Below, one piece after another: positions 40,194 to 48,327 of a DNA stretch of 64,000 nucleotides. Every line of letters begins with the position of its first letter. The first letter of the stretch is position 1. The position numbers were made by a program, and so were the translations under genes. The notes under the pieces were generated by a model. The model saw only the letters and a list, made by a program, of their open reading frames with translations. It was not told the origin of the DNA and made no database searches. Source of the stretch: Minicystis rosea (GTDB taxonomy: Bacteria > Myxococcota_A > Polyangia > Polyangiales > Polyangiaceae); assembly GCA_001931535.1 (NCBI GenBank), contig CP016211.1, positions 701,001 to 765,000 on the forward strand, read 5' to 3'.

Positions 40194-40307
40194 ATCGTTT
40201 GAGGTCAAACGATTCCGTGCACCCCAGCGCGCGATCGAGATCGTTTGAGGTCAAACGATTCCGCGCGCCGTGCGCCTCGCGAACGAGAGCGTTTGAGGTC
40301 AAACGAT
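40194..40307. repeat. Three CGTTTGA-GG-TCAAACG palindromes
   Basis: The sites are at 40194-40213, 40240-40259 and 40288-40307, with starts 46 and 48 bases apart. The first two are perfect with 9-base arms, and the third changes one outer base. Each is followed by TCNGCGC. The regular spacing and exact conservation of the core, against unrelated spacers, indicate protein-binding sites rather than random hairpins. Confidence 0.75.
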
Positions 40308-40436
40308 TCTGCGCGGCGCCTGTTCCACTTCAGCACCGTGCTCGTGGCTCGGGTTTGCCGGGTGGATGCGGCGTGTGATCGTTCGGCGCCGCGGTGAGCG
40401 AGGGCGCGCTGGATCCGAACGCGCCCTCGCGAGTGC

Positions 40437-41954
40437 TCACACGTTGGGGAGCTGCCAGTCGATCGGGGCCTTGCCCTTGCGGGAGAGGGCTTCGTTGATC
40501 GACGAGAACGGCTTGCTCCCGAAGAACCCGTTGCGCGCCGAGAGCGGTGAGGGATGCGCCGAGCTCAGCACCGTGTGGCGCGAGGTGTCGATGAGCTTCG
40601 CCTTCTTCTGCGCGTAGGCCCCCCACAGCACGAACACCACCGGATCGGATCGCTCGGACACCTTGCGCAGCACGGCGTCCGTGAAGGTCTCCCAGCCTCG
40701 ATTCTTGTGCGAGTTGGGCGTGTGGGCGCGGACGGTGAGCACCGCGTTGAGCAGGAGCACGCCCTGCTCGGCCCAGCGCACCAGGCTCCCGTGGTTCGGC
40801 GTGCGGAAGCCGACGTCGCTTTGCAGCTCTTTGAACATGTTCACGAGCGACGGCGGCGGCGGCACCGGCGGCCGCACGGAGAAGCAGAGGCCGTGGGCCT
40901 GCCCGTCGTCGTGATACGGATCCTGGCCGAGGAGCACGACCTTCACGTCCGCGAAGGGCGTGAGCTCCAGCGCATTGAAGATCTCGTCCTGCGGAGGGAA
41001 GATGTCGGCGCTCGCCCGCTCCTCGGCGATGAAGCGCTCGAGCTCGGCGAAATAAGGCTTCTTCACCTCGTCCGCGAGCGCTTCGCGCCAGCTCTCGGGG
41101 ATGGGCGGCAGCCCGCCGCTGCTCGATCCCGAGCTCTTCGCCGGTGTCGTCGTCTTCTCGGTCGTCTTCTTCGTCGCCATCGTTGTCTTCGTCTCCCTCT
41201 CCGTCTCCGTCGTCTTTCCCGCCTTCGTCTTCGCGGGCGAGCTCGCGGTCTTCTTCGTGGTCTCGATCGGTGCCTCGTCCGGCGCTGCGTCGGGGCTCGC
41301 GCTCGGCGTCACGCCCGGTTCGAGCTTCTTCGCGCAGAGGCCGTCCGCGAAGATGCACCCGCCGCATTGTGGGCCTTTGGCCGTGCACGTGTAGCGGCCG
41401 TGCAGCACCATGGCGGGGCCGAAGAAGGTCCACTCGCGCTCGGGCAGGAGGCGCATCAAATCCTGCTCGATGCGATCGGGATCGTCCTCGCGCGAGAGGC
41501 CCATGCGGCGTGACACGCGGGCCACGTGCGTGTCGACGATCACGCCGGAGGGGAGGTCGAACGCGGTGTTGAGCACGACGTTCGCCGTCTTCCGCGCCAC
41601 GCCGGGCAGGGTGATGAGCTCCGCCATCGTCCGAGGCACCTCGCCGCCGAAACGATCCACGAGCGCCCGGCAGGCACCTTGAATGGCTTTGGCCTTGTTG
41701 CGGTAGAAGCCCGTCGGGCGAATCGCCTCTTCGAGCGTGGCCGTGTCTCCATCGGCGTAGTCCCGCGCCGTCCGATACGTCTTGAAGAGCGTGGCCGTGA
41801 CCCGATTGACCCGCTCGTCCGTGCATTGGGCCGCGAGGATCGTCGCGACCAAGAGCTCGAGCGGCGTCTGCCAATCGAGCTCGTATCGCGCGTTCGGATG
41901 CTTTCGACGCAGGCGATCGAGGATGACGGGAATGCTCTGGTTCGCGGTAGGCAT
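40437..41954 (-). CDS. Endonuclease III-uracil-DNA glycosylase fusion
   Basis: The continuous 505-residue frame joins two base-excision enzymes. Residues 1-210 match endonuclease III (Nth). They have the helix-hairpin-helix LPGVARKTANVVLNTAF with catalytic Lys, GVIVDTHVARVSRR with the catalytic Asp, and a 4Fe-4S Cys set (CTAKGPQCGGCIFADGLC). Residues 210-280 are a Lys/Thr/Ser/Ala linker. Residues 280-505 match family-1 Ung, with GQDPYHDDGQAHGLCFSV, LLLNAVLTVRAH and HPSPLSA. Nth would cut oxidised pyrimidines and Ung would remove uracil. ATG 41954 is chosen; ATG 42005 is possible. An internal ATG at 41180 could yield a free 247-residue Ung. I find no frameshift or repeat at the junction. Confidence 0.9.
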   Translation of the reverse strand: MPTANQSIPVILDRLRRKHPNARYELDWQTPLELLVATILAAQCTDERVNRVTATLFKTYRTARDYADGDTATLEEAIRPTGFYRNKAKAIQGACRALVDRFGGEVPRTMAELITLPGVARKTANVVLNTAFDLPSGVIVDTHVARVSRRMGLSREDDPDRIEQDLMRLLPEREWTFFGPAMVLHGRYTCTAKGPQCGGCIFADGLCAKKLEPGVTPSASPDAAPDEAPIETTKKTASSPAKTKAGKTTETERETKTTMATKKTTEKTTTPAKSSGSSSGGLPPIPESWREALADEVKKPYFAELERFIAEERASADIFPPQDEIFNALELTPFADVKVVLLGQDPYHDDGQAHGLCFSVRPPVPPPPSLVNMFKELQSDVGFRTPNHGSLVRWAEQGVLLLNAVLTVRAHTPNSHKNRGWETFTDAVLRKVSERSDPVVFVLWGAYAQKKAKLIDTSRHTVLSSAHPSPLSARNGFFGSKPFSSINEALSRKGKAPIDWQLPNV

Positions 41955-42108
41955 GCGGCTTCTTTCATCGGATGAGAGCACAGGTTGTCCCACCCTTGGG
42001 TGCATTGTAGCGGCCGAATTTCGTGCGATCCGGCGAACGATTTCACTTGTCGAGATATGGAATGTTGCCGTTATCCTCATGAACACCTGCCCGACGCAAG
42101 GAGGACCG

Positions 42109-42834
42109 ATGCGTACGACCCTGTTCCTGTCCACGCTCTTCGCCGTCACGCTGGCCGGCGGTGCTGCCCTCGCCGAGAATCCGCACGAGAGCAGCCACGC
42201 CAAGGCTCCTCGTGTGATCGAGCGGCTCCGCTCGCGCGGCGACATGGTGGACAAGAGCTATCGCAGCAACGACCGTGGGGCGCGCGCTCCGCAGGAGTCG
42301 GGCTCGCAGGTGGCGAAGCAGGGACAGCAGCCCAAGCAGGTCCTCGACAAGACCTCTTCGCGCGTCAACTGCTCCGAGGGCGGCGTCGATTGCGCAGCTC
42401 CCCGCGGCGCGGCCAAGGCCAATGGCATGGAGGCTTCGGCCGGCCAGACGACGCAGGCCGCGCGCTCGCCGGCGTTCCTCGACAAGATCCTCGGCAAGGA
42501 TCGGACGAACTTCAACGAGGCCGGTGAGGATCAGGGCATGTCGAGCCGCGCGGTGAAGCGCGCTTGGGCCAGCGTCGCGGCCCGCAACGGCGGCGGGTCG
42601 ACGGCCGCCGTCCCGCTCGCGCAGCAGAAGCAGGTCGTCCGCACGCAGCAGCAGGCGTCGGAAGATCGCATGGCCTGCAACGACGCGGGCGAGTGCGCGA
42701 TGTCGAGCAAGGCCGTCAACAAGGTTTGGGCCTACGATCAGATCAAGAAGGGCATCTGGAAGGGCCCGGATCTCAAGCACGAGCCCACGCCGGCCGAGGT
42801 CGCCATCCAGCGGATGAAGGCCGAGAAGAAGTGA
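42109..42834 (+). CDS. Secreted hypothetical protein with repeated MSSKAV motif
   Basis: The 241-residue product has AAGGAGG four bases before ATG 42109 and a Sec signal (TLFLSTLFAVTLAGGAALAE, cleavage near 25). The mature part is polar and Gln/Lys-rich. Two related segments, NFNEAGEDQGMSSRAVKRAW and ACNDAGECAMSSKAVNKVWA, show an internal duplication with an Asn-x-Ala-Gly core; a third trace, NCSEGGVDC, precedes them. The family is unrecognised. It is divergent from the Nth-Ung gene, ends at a strong terminator, and so is probably monocistronic and well expressed. Confidence 0.75.
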   Translation: MRTTLFLSTLFAVTLAGGAALAENPHESSHAKAPRVIERLRSRGDMVDKSYRSNDRGARAPQESGSQVAKQGQQPKQVLDKTSSRVNCSEGGVDCAAPRGAAKANGMEASAGQTTQAARSPAFLDKILGKDRTNFNEAGEDQGMSSRAVKRAWASVAARNGGGSTAAVPLAQQKQVVRTQQQASEDRMACNDAGECAMSSKAVNKVWAYDQIKKGIWKGPDLKHEPTPAEVAIQRMKAEKK

Positions 42835-42863
42835 TCGATTAGCTCCTTCGTCAGGGGCCGCTC

Positions 42864-42896
42864 AAACCCCCTCTTCCCATCCGGGAGAGGGGGTTT
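42864..42896 (+). terminator. Rho-independent terminator
   Basis: AAACCCCCTCT (42864-42874) pairs with AGAGGGGGTTT (42886-42896), extended inward by three pairs to a five-base loop. TTTT follows at 42900-42903. This is the best canonical terminator in the window, 29 bases after the stop. Confidence 0.88.
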
Positions 42897-43036
42897 GGCT
42901 TTTGTGGCCCTGAGTCGAGCTCTCGCGTCACGATGCGCGAAGCGCACGAGTCGGCGTCGCGGGCGCGCCGGTGGTCACGTGCAGCGAGGGTAGGGGAGGC
43001 GATTCGTGCGGTGCGGGAGCGGCACGCGATGCGTGG

Positions 43037-44926
43037 CTATTTCTGGAGGACGCCGGCGACGACGAGGATCGCGATGACGATGCCCATCAAGCTCTCGCCG
43101 GCGATGAGGCCGGAGCTCACGGGGACGACGAGCTCTTCGGCGGCCTCGGGGCGCTTCCTGCGCATGCCCTCGGCGATGGCGGAGCCGATGAACATGGCGA
43201 TGGCGTTGCTACCGGGGATGACCATGGCGATGCCGAGGCCCGACGCGGAGGGCACGTATTTGAGATGGCGCTTGGGCACGGCTTTCTCGAGCACGGAGAG
43301 CGCCACGCCGAGCAGGAAGCCGACGACGATGGCAATGCGCGCAGAGCCTTGCAGGCCGCCGATGCCACCGGCGAACGCCTTCGAGACACCGGCCCAAACC
43401 AAGCATGAAGGCGCGGGCCACGCGTCGCTGCCGAGCACCGAAGGGTCGGGGATGATGAGGTTGAAGGCGGGCACCACCACGAGCGCGCCGGCCGCGACGC
43501 CGAAGAGCTGGGCATACGTTTGCTGGCGCGGGCTCGCGCCGAGGAGCTTGCCGGACTTCAACGTGGTGAGGAGATCGGCGGCGTGCAGGCCGACGCCGCC
43601 GGTGACGTTGGCCGACATGATGTTGCCCGAGAGGTTGCCGGGGGTGAGCGCGCCGAAGACGAGCTGCGTCACCGGGCCGAGGGCCTTGGTCGGGGTCACG
43701 TCGGTCTCGCCCGTCACGCGCGCGGCCACGAAGCCCATCAACACCGCGAGCGGCACCGCGATGGCGCCGGCCCAGAGCGGGATGCGGAAGAGCCACGCCA
43801 TCAGCGCCACGACGACGGGGCCGAGCACCAAAAAGCCCGCGGGGAACCACCAATCGGGGCACTCGTCGCTGGTGGGAACAGGCGTCGGAGCAGGCTTCTT
43901 TTTCCGGCCGAGGAGCGCGCCGAGGCCCGAGAAGGCGCGGAGCACGCTCTTGTAATCGAAGAGGAAGGAGGTGAGCCCCGAGCCCACGAGGATGGCCGCG
44001 CCGGGCCACAGCGTCCACGCGACGATGGCCTTGTAACCCGTGTCCTTGATCATGCCGTGCGCGAGCAGCCAGGGCGCGAGCGAAGCATAGGTGAGCATGC
44101 CGCCGAGCAGCAGGGACCAGCCGGTGCGGAAGCTCATGAGCGCGCCGGCGGCGACCAACACGAGCTCGGTTTTGAGCGTGATCGTCCACTCCTTGAGGGC
44201 GCGGCCCGCGAGGGTGAGCGGGAGGTTGATGGCGCCGGGGACGTTGAACGGCATCCATGCGGCTTTGGCGTCGCGCAGGAAGGTGAGCACCGCGCCGACG
44301 CCCGCGGCGATGGCCAAGGAGCGTGCTTTGGAGGAGCCGCCGCCTTGGCCGTCGACGGCGTGGATCGATCGAATCGTCTCGGCGGTGGCTTTGCCGGTGG
44401 GGAAGGCGAGCTCTTCTTCGTCGATGAGCTGGCGCTTGATGGGGATGGCCGCGAAGACGCCGAGCGCGGCGATGACCGCGAACCACAGGATCATCAGGAC
44501 GGAGTCGGGGCGCGTGGTGGTGACCATCAAGAGCGCGCCGAACGCGGCCATGTTGCCGCCGCCCGTCATGTAGCCCGCGCCCGAGGCCACCGTGGTGAGC
44601 GCGTTGTTCTCCAGCGCGCCGAGCGGCTGCTTGGCGACGCGCAGCGCATGGAGGATCTGGAAGAGCGCGAAGGCGAGGATGCAGGCGGTGAGGGTGACGC
44701 CGAGACTCCACCCCGTCTTGAAGAAGACGTAGATGTTCGAGAGGCACATCACCGCGCCGATGCCCATGCCGGCGATGACGGAACGCACGGTGAGCTGCGC
44801 GGTGGAGGCGCCGGGCGAAGCGGGAGCCGGCGCGGTGGAGACGGCGGGGGAGCATCCATGTGCGCCGCACGGTAGCCAAGTGCGACGGCGATCACCACCG
44901 GCCTCGCGTGCTCGGCGCGGGGTCAT
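43037..44926 (-). CDS. OPT-family oligopeptide transporter
   Basis: The roughly 629-residue protein has about 14 hydrophobic helices and OPT-type signatures: LSNIYVFFKTGWSLGVTL near the N-terminus, AGYMTGGGNMAAFGA, DEEELAFPTGKATAETIRSI, and near the end VIPGSNAIAMFIGSAI. The family moves peptides, or metal chelates, across the inner membrane with protons. ATG 44926 is used; the first 45 residues are basic/Ala-rich and the true start may be slightly internal. A Lys/Pro-rich cytoplasmic loop (GRKKKPAPTPVPTSDECPD) lies mid-protein. The substrate cannot be told. It is probably not co-transcribed with the upstream sterol-reductase-like gene, though only 38 bases separate them. Confidence 0.87.
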   Translation of the reverse strand: MTPRRAREAGGDRRRTWLPCGAHGCSPAVSTAPAPASPGASTAQLTVRSVIAGMGIGAVMCLSNIYVFFKTGWSLGVTLTACILAFALFQILHALRVAKQPLGALENNALTTVASGAGYMTGGGNMAAFGALLMVTTTRPDSVLMILWFAVIAALGVFAAIPIKRQLIDEEELAFPTGKATAETIRSIHAVDGQGGGSSKARSLAIAAGVGAVLTFLRDAKAAWMPFNVPGAINLPLTLAGRALKEWTITLKTELVLVAAGALMSFRTGWSLLLGGMLTYASLAPWLLAHGMIKDTGYKAIVAWTLWPGAAILVGSGLTSFLFDYKSVLRAFSGLGALLGRKKKPAPTPVPTSDECPDWWFPAGFLVLGPVVVALMAWLFRIPLWAGAIAVPLAVLMGFVAARVTGETDVTPTKALGPVTQLVFGALTPGNLSGNIMSANVTGGVGLHAADLLTTLKSGKLLGASPRQQTYAQLFGVAAGALVVVPAFNLIIPDPSVLGSDAWPAPSCLVWAGVSKAFAGGIGGLQGSARIAIVVGFLLGVALSVLEKAVPKRHLKYVPSASGLGIAMVIPGSNAIAMFIGSAIAEGMRRKRPEAAEELVVPVSSGLIAGESLMGIVIAILVVAGVLQK

Positions 44927-44964
44927 GGGATGGAGCCCCGCGTCGAGGTCGGCGAGGTGATCGC

Positions 44965-46065
44965 TCAATACAGAAACGGGATCATCCGGAAGCGTGCGCG
45001 CCGGCAATAGGCTTCCCAGAGATCACCATACTTGGCGCGGCAGCGCTGATCGTCGCGGAAGGCGCGGTGAGGAAACAGGATGGAGAGCCAGAGCGGGAGG
45101 AGATAAGGCACGAGCGATTGCGTGCCCGTGGTCGCGCTCCAAGCGATGTACATGAGGAGCTCGCCCGTGTAATTGAGCTTGCGGCCGATGCCCCAGAAGC
45201 CCGAAACGAGCAGCTTGCCGCCCAGGGCCTCGGGGCGCTTTCCCCAGATCGGGCGGTTGGGATCGGCCTTGAATTGATGCTTTTGCTCGTTCGAGCCACG
45301 GAAGAGGACGAAACCAATCACGTAGAGCACGCCGAGGGCCACCACCTGCCAAACGGGCATGGGATCGGTGTCGTGGAGCAGGTACCAGCCGGGGATGCTG
45401 TAGAAGAACGGCACCAACACGTAATCTCCCCAGACCAACATCCAGCCGAAGCGCTCGGCGATGATGTCCCAGGTGTAGATCATGCCGTATTCGAACTGGA
45501 AGTAGTTGCAGAGGTAGATGAAGTAGAAGGTTTGATAAACCCACATCCGCGTCGTGATGTAGCCGAGCTCGTGATACTGCGCGGCGGCGAACGAGATGTT
45601 GAGCAGACCGAGGCCCATGAGCGAGGGCCGGTAGGAGAACATCTTGAGATCGACGCCGGCGATGGTGGGGTTGAGCTCGACTCCATAGAAGGTGTCGACG
45701 ACGAAGCCGATGACGCCGGGGCGCGATCGGCCTTCGCGCTTGCGGCCGCGGAGCGTGAGGTAGATCGAGAACGAGAAGGCCGTCACGTTGGCCACGGCGA
45801 AGATCGGCCAGAAATGCGTGTGCACCGCGGCGAGCGCGGCGGGGCGCAGCAAGGCGATGGCGGCCGTGACGGCGGTGACGACGAGGAAGAGACGGAAGCC
45901 GTTCAACGTGTACGTGACGCGGCTCCCGTCCTCGAGCGGGACCCCCGGCTCCCGCTTGCCAGGCACGATGCGCGACGCGATGAAGAGCGCGCCCACGAAG
46001 CCGAAGAAGATGGCCGCGCCGGCGGCGAGGCCGGCGGGATCCAGAGCAGAGATGTTGGTGCTCAT
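44965..46065 (-). CDS. ERG4/ERG24-type sterol reductase-like membrane protein
   Basis: The 366-residue polytopic protein has the C-terminal signature of the ERG4/ERG24 and lamin-B-receptor family: KLNYTGELLMYIAWSATTGT, LLPLWLSILFPHRAFRDDQR, and CRAKYGDLWEAYCRRARFRM with IPFLY. The LNYTGEL and RDDxRCxxKYG-x-W-x-x-Y-C elements bind NADPH and the sterol. Enzymes of this family reduce C14 or C7 double bonds of sterols. FQFEYGMIYTWDIIAERFGW in the middle also fits. It suggests sterol or steroid modification, which is known in some myxobacteria. The substrate and bond are not predictable; an isoprenylcysteine-methyltransferase-like membrane enzyme is the main alternative. ATG 46065 is clear. The upstream spacer carries iterated motifs. 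Confidence 0.82.
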   Translation of the reverse strand: MSTNISALDPAGLAAGAAIFFGFVGALFIASRIVPGKREPGVPLEDGSRVTYTLNGFRLFLVVTAVTAAIALLRPAALAAVHTHFWPIFAVANVTAFSFSIYLTLRGRKREGRSRPGVIGFVVDTFYGVELNPTIAGVDLKMFSYRPSLMGLGLLNISFAAAQYHELGYITTRMWVYQTFYFIYLCNYFQFEYGMIYTWDIIAERFGWMLVWGDYVLVPFFYSIPGWYLLHDTDPMPVWQVVALGVLYVIGFVLFRGSNEQKHQFKADPNRPIWGKRPEALGGKLLVSGFWGIGRKLNYTGELLMYIAWSATTGTQSLVPYLLPLWLSILFPHRAFRDDQRCRAKYGDLWEAYCRRARFRMIPFLY

Positions 46066-46130
46066 GCGATGTCCGCTGCCCGGATAACATGGATGAATCT
46101 CGGGCGGCGGCGCCGATTCCGCTCGACGGG

Positions 46131-46340
46131 CGTCAGTCGAAGCGAGGATATCGATGTCGGTTGGATGAGCGTCAGTGACGCTTTGCCAGTCGATGTTCGG
46201 CGAGGGCGAATATCGAATCGACTGTCGTCAGTGACGGTTTGCCAAGCGAGGCTCGGAGGCGGATATCGAAAAGGCCAGCGGTGCTTCGTGGATCGATGTT
46301 CGAGAAGGCCGATATCGAGTCGACGAAGGTCAGTGACGTG
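46131..46340. repeat. Iterated CGTCAGTGACG and ATATCGA motifs upstream of the sterol-reductase gene
   Basis: CGTCAGTGACG occurs at 46170-46180 and 46226-46236, with close forms at 46131 (CGTCAGTCGAA) and 46330 (TCAGTGACGTG). ATATCGA occurs at 46148, 46210, 46263 and 46312. Together they make three to four diverged units of about 50-60 bases, also sharing TCGATGTTCG. They fill the 289-base spacer between the end of hisH and the start of the reductase gene. Confidence 0.65.
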
Positions 46341-46354
46341 ATGCGAGGCGGGGA

Positions 46355-46996
46355 TCAGCCGGGTTGGGAGAGGAAGGCTGCGAGGAGGCGGAGGCCTGCT
46401 TCCTGGCTCTTTTCGGGGTGGAATTGGGTGGCGGTCACGTTGTCGCGTTGGATGGCGGCGGTGACGCGCTGCGAGCCGTGCTCGGTGACGGCGGCGACGA
46501 GCGAAGGGTCGTCGGGCACGGCGTGGTAGCTGTGGACGAAATAGAAGTGGGCGTCGTCCGTGGGGATGGCAGCGAGGGCGCCGGCGCTCGGACGGAGCAC
46601 GGTGACGTGGTTCCAACCCATGTGGGGGATCTTCACGCCTTGGCCGGCGGAGAGCCGCGCGACCTTGCCGGGGAAGACGCCGAGGCCGGCGGCGCCGGGC
46701 GCTTCCTCGCTCTCGGCGAAGAGGGCTTGGAGGCCGAGGCAGATGCCGAAGTACGGTTTGCCGGCGGCGATGGCGGAGCGGAGCGCATCGCCGAGGCCGC
46801 TCGTGAGCGCAGCCGCGCAGTCGCGAAAAGCACCTTGGCCCGGCACCACGATTTTGTTGGCGCGGAGGATGGCTTCGGGATCCGACGTGCGATGCACGGT
46901 GCACGCGAGGCCGGCGTCGGAGCCGGCGCGCGCGAGGGCGCGCTCCACCGAATGGAGGTTGCCCATGCCCAGATCGACGAGCGCGATCGTCAGCAT
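46355..46996 (-). CDS. hisH: Imidazole glycerol phosphate synthase glutaminase subunit HisH
   Basis: The 213-residue protein is a class-I glutamine amidotransferase with the nucleophile motif YFGICLGLQALF (catalytic Cys), VPGQGAFRDC forming the oxyanion loop, and the His-Glu of FHPEKSQ. HisH passes ammonia to HisF to make IGP and AICAR. ATG 46996 directly follows the hisB stop (TGAATG), so the two are coupled. hisF is not in the window. Confidence 0.96.
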   Translation of the reverse strand: MLTIALVDLGMGNLHSVERALARAGSDAGLACTVHRTSDPEAILRANKIVVPGQGAFRDCAAALTSGLGDALRSAIAAGKPYFGICLGLQALFAESEEAPGAAGLGVFPGKVARLSAGQGVKIPHMGWNHVTVLRPSAGALAAIPTDDAHFYFVHSYHAVPDDPSLVAAVTEHGSQRVTAAIQRDNVTATQFHPEKSQEAGLRLLAAFLSQPG

Positions 46997-47590
46997 TCAG
47001 AGGCTCCCTTTGGTGGAGGGGAGGACGCCGGCGGCGCGGGGATCGATGCGGGTCGCGCGCATGAGCGCCTTGGCGAAGGCCTTGAAGCAGATCTCCACGA
47101 TGTGGTGCAGGTTCTCGCCTTCGAGGAGGCGAAGGTGGAGGTTCGCCTGCGCGCCGCGGGCGAAGCCCTCGAAGAAGACGGGGGCGAGCTCGGCGTCGAA
47201 GTCACCGATCTTCGCTTTGGGCAAGGGGACGCGCGAGACGAAGAACGGGCGGCCGGACAGGTCGAGCGCGCAGGTCGCGAGCGCCTCATCCATGGGGAGC
47301 GTGGCTTCGCCGTAACGGGCGATGCCCTTCTTGTCGCCGAGCGCTTGCACGACGGCCATGCCGAGGGTGATGCCGAGATCCTCCGTGGTGTGGTGGCCGT
47401 CGATCTCGACGTCGCCGCGGGCCTCGACGGTGAGATCGAAGAGGCCGTGACGCGCGATCTGCTCGACCATGTGCGAGAGGAAGGGCAGGGGCGTCGCGAT
47501 CGACGCGCGGCCGGTGCCATCGAGATCGATGGTCACGGCGATCTGGGTCTCGGAGGTGTTGCGCTCCACGCGGGCGTGCCGTTCGGGCAT
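46997..47590 (-). CDS. hisB: Imidazoleglycerol-phosphate dehydratase HisB
   Basis: The 197-residue protein matches monofunctional HisB: ERNTSETQIAVTIDLDGTG, FLSHMVEQIARHGLFDLTVE, DGHHTTEDLGITLG (metal-binding His-His-x-x-Glu), and NLHHIVEICFKAFAKALMRA with the second metal site. It dehydrates IGP to imidazole acetol phosphate with manganese. It lacks the N-terminal phosphatase fused in E. coli, as expected for this group. It is first in the hisB-hisH pair. ATG 47590 is chosen. Confidence 0.96.
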   Translation of the reverse strand: MPERHARVERNTSETQIAVTIDLDGTGRASIATPLPFLSHMVEQIARHGLFDLTVEARGDVEIDGHHTTEDLGITLGMAVVQALGDKKGIARYGEATLPMDEALATCALDLSGRPFFVSRVPLPKAKIGDFDAELAPVFFEGFARGAQANLHLRLLEGENLHHIVEICFKAFAKALMRATRIDPRAAGVLPSTKGSL

Positions 47591-47721
47591 GGGGCGCTAC
47601 CCTAGCGCTGCCCGCGCGCGCTGGGTATGGGCGCGACGCGAAGCCGCCGGGCGGGCTGGTGAAAGGCGGCGATTCATGCGAGGAGCATGGGGCTCCCAGG
47701 GCGGGAACGAGGAGAGCGGGC

Positions 47722-48273
47722 ATGATCGCAGTGGTGACCGGGGATGTCCTCGCGGTGGAGGCCGATGCGCTGGTGGTGCCGATCGATGGCACCATGCAGC
47801 TCGTGGGCGCCGGCCTCGAGCGCATCCTCGGCAACGTGGGCCGGCAGTTTCAGCGGCGGTGGCCGGAGGCCGATTTGATCGAGGCGCTCGAAGCGCAGAT
47901 CGATCTGCCGATGGCGCTCGGAAAGGCGGCGCCGGTCGAGATGGAGAATGCGCCCTTTCGGGTCGTCGTGGTGGTGTCGACGCTTCATCACGCCCAGCCG
48001 CTCGACGAGAGGGCGAAGGTGGCGGTGGCTCGGACCGCGTTTGCGAACACGCTCGATCAAGCGGTGCGCGCCGGCGTGAAGCGGCTCGCGACCACCGTGC
48101 TCCAAGGGGGATGGCGGCTCACGCCTCAGGCTGCTTTCGGGGCGATGCTGCAAGCCATTTTGCAGGCGCAGTCAGGAGAGCTCGACGTGACGGTTGCTTG
48201 TCTCGACGAGGCGCTCACCGCGTCGCTCGAAGGGCAGGCTCGATCCGTCGGGCTCTTGAAGAGCGATCGATAG
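47722..48273 (+). CDS. Macro-domain protein
   Basis: The 183-residue protein (ATG 47722, GAGGAGA ahead) has the macro fold pattern. VVTGDVLAVEADALVVPIDG replaces the usual GDIT...D-A-I-V-N-A-A-N segment. LVGAGLERILG forms the first loop, and ATTVLQGGWRLTPQAAF fits the second ligand loop. Macro domains bind ADP-ribose or its derivatives. The catalytic Asn-Ala-Ala-Asn is changed to Val-Pro-Ile-Asp-Gly, so binding, or a different ligand, is more likely than hydrolysis. The SGNH gene follows 55 bases later on the same strand. Confidence 0.68.
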   Translation: MIAVVTGDVLAVEADALVVPIDGTMQLVGAGLERILGNVGRQFQRRWPEADLIEALEAQIDLPMALGKAAPVEMENAPFRVVVVVSTLHHAQPLDERAKVAVARTAFANTLDQAVRAGVKRLATTVLQGGWRLTPQAAFGAMLQAILQAQSGELDVTVACLDEALTASLEGQARSVGLLKSDR

Positions 48274-48327
48274 GCACGATTAGGGCCGATTGGCTCGGCT
48301 CGACGCTTTGCGTGAAGGGATGATGAC

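Noticed and set aside
40194..40307. parS centromere sites
   Set aside because: The core CGTTTGAGGTCAAACG does not match the conserved parS TGTTTCACGTGAAACA, and no parA/parB is near.
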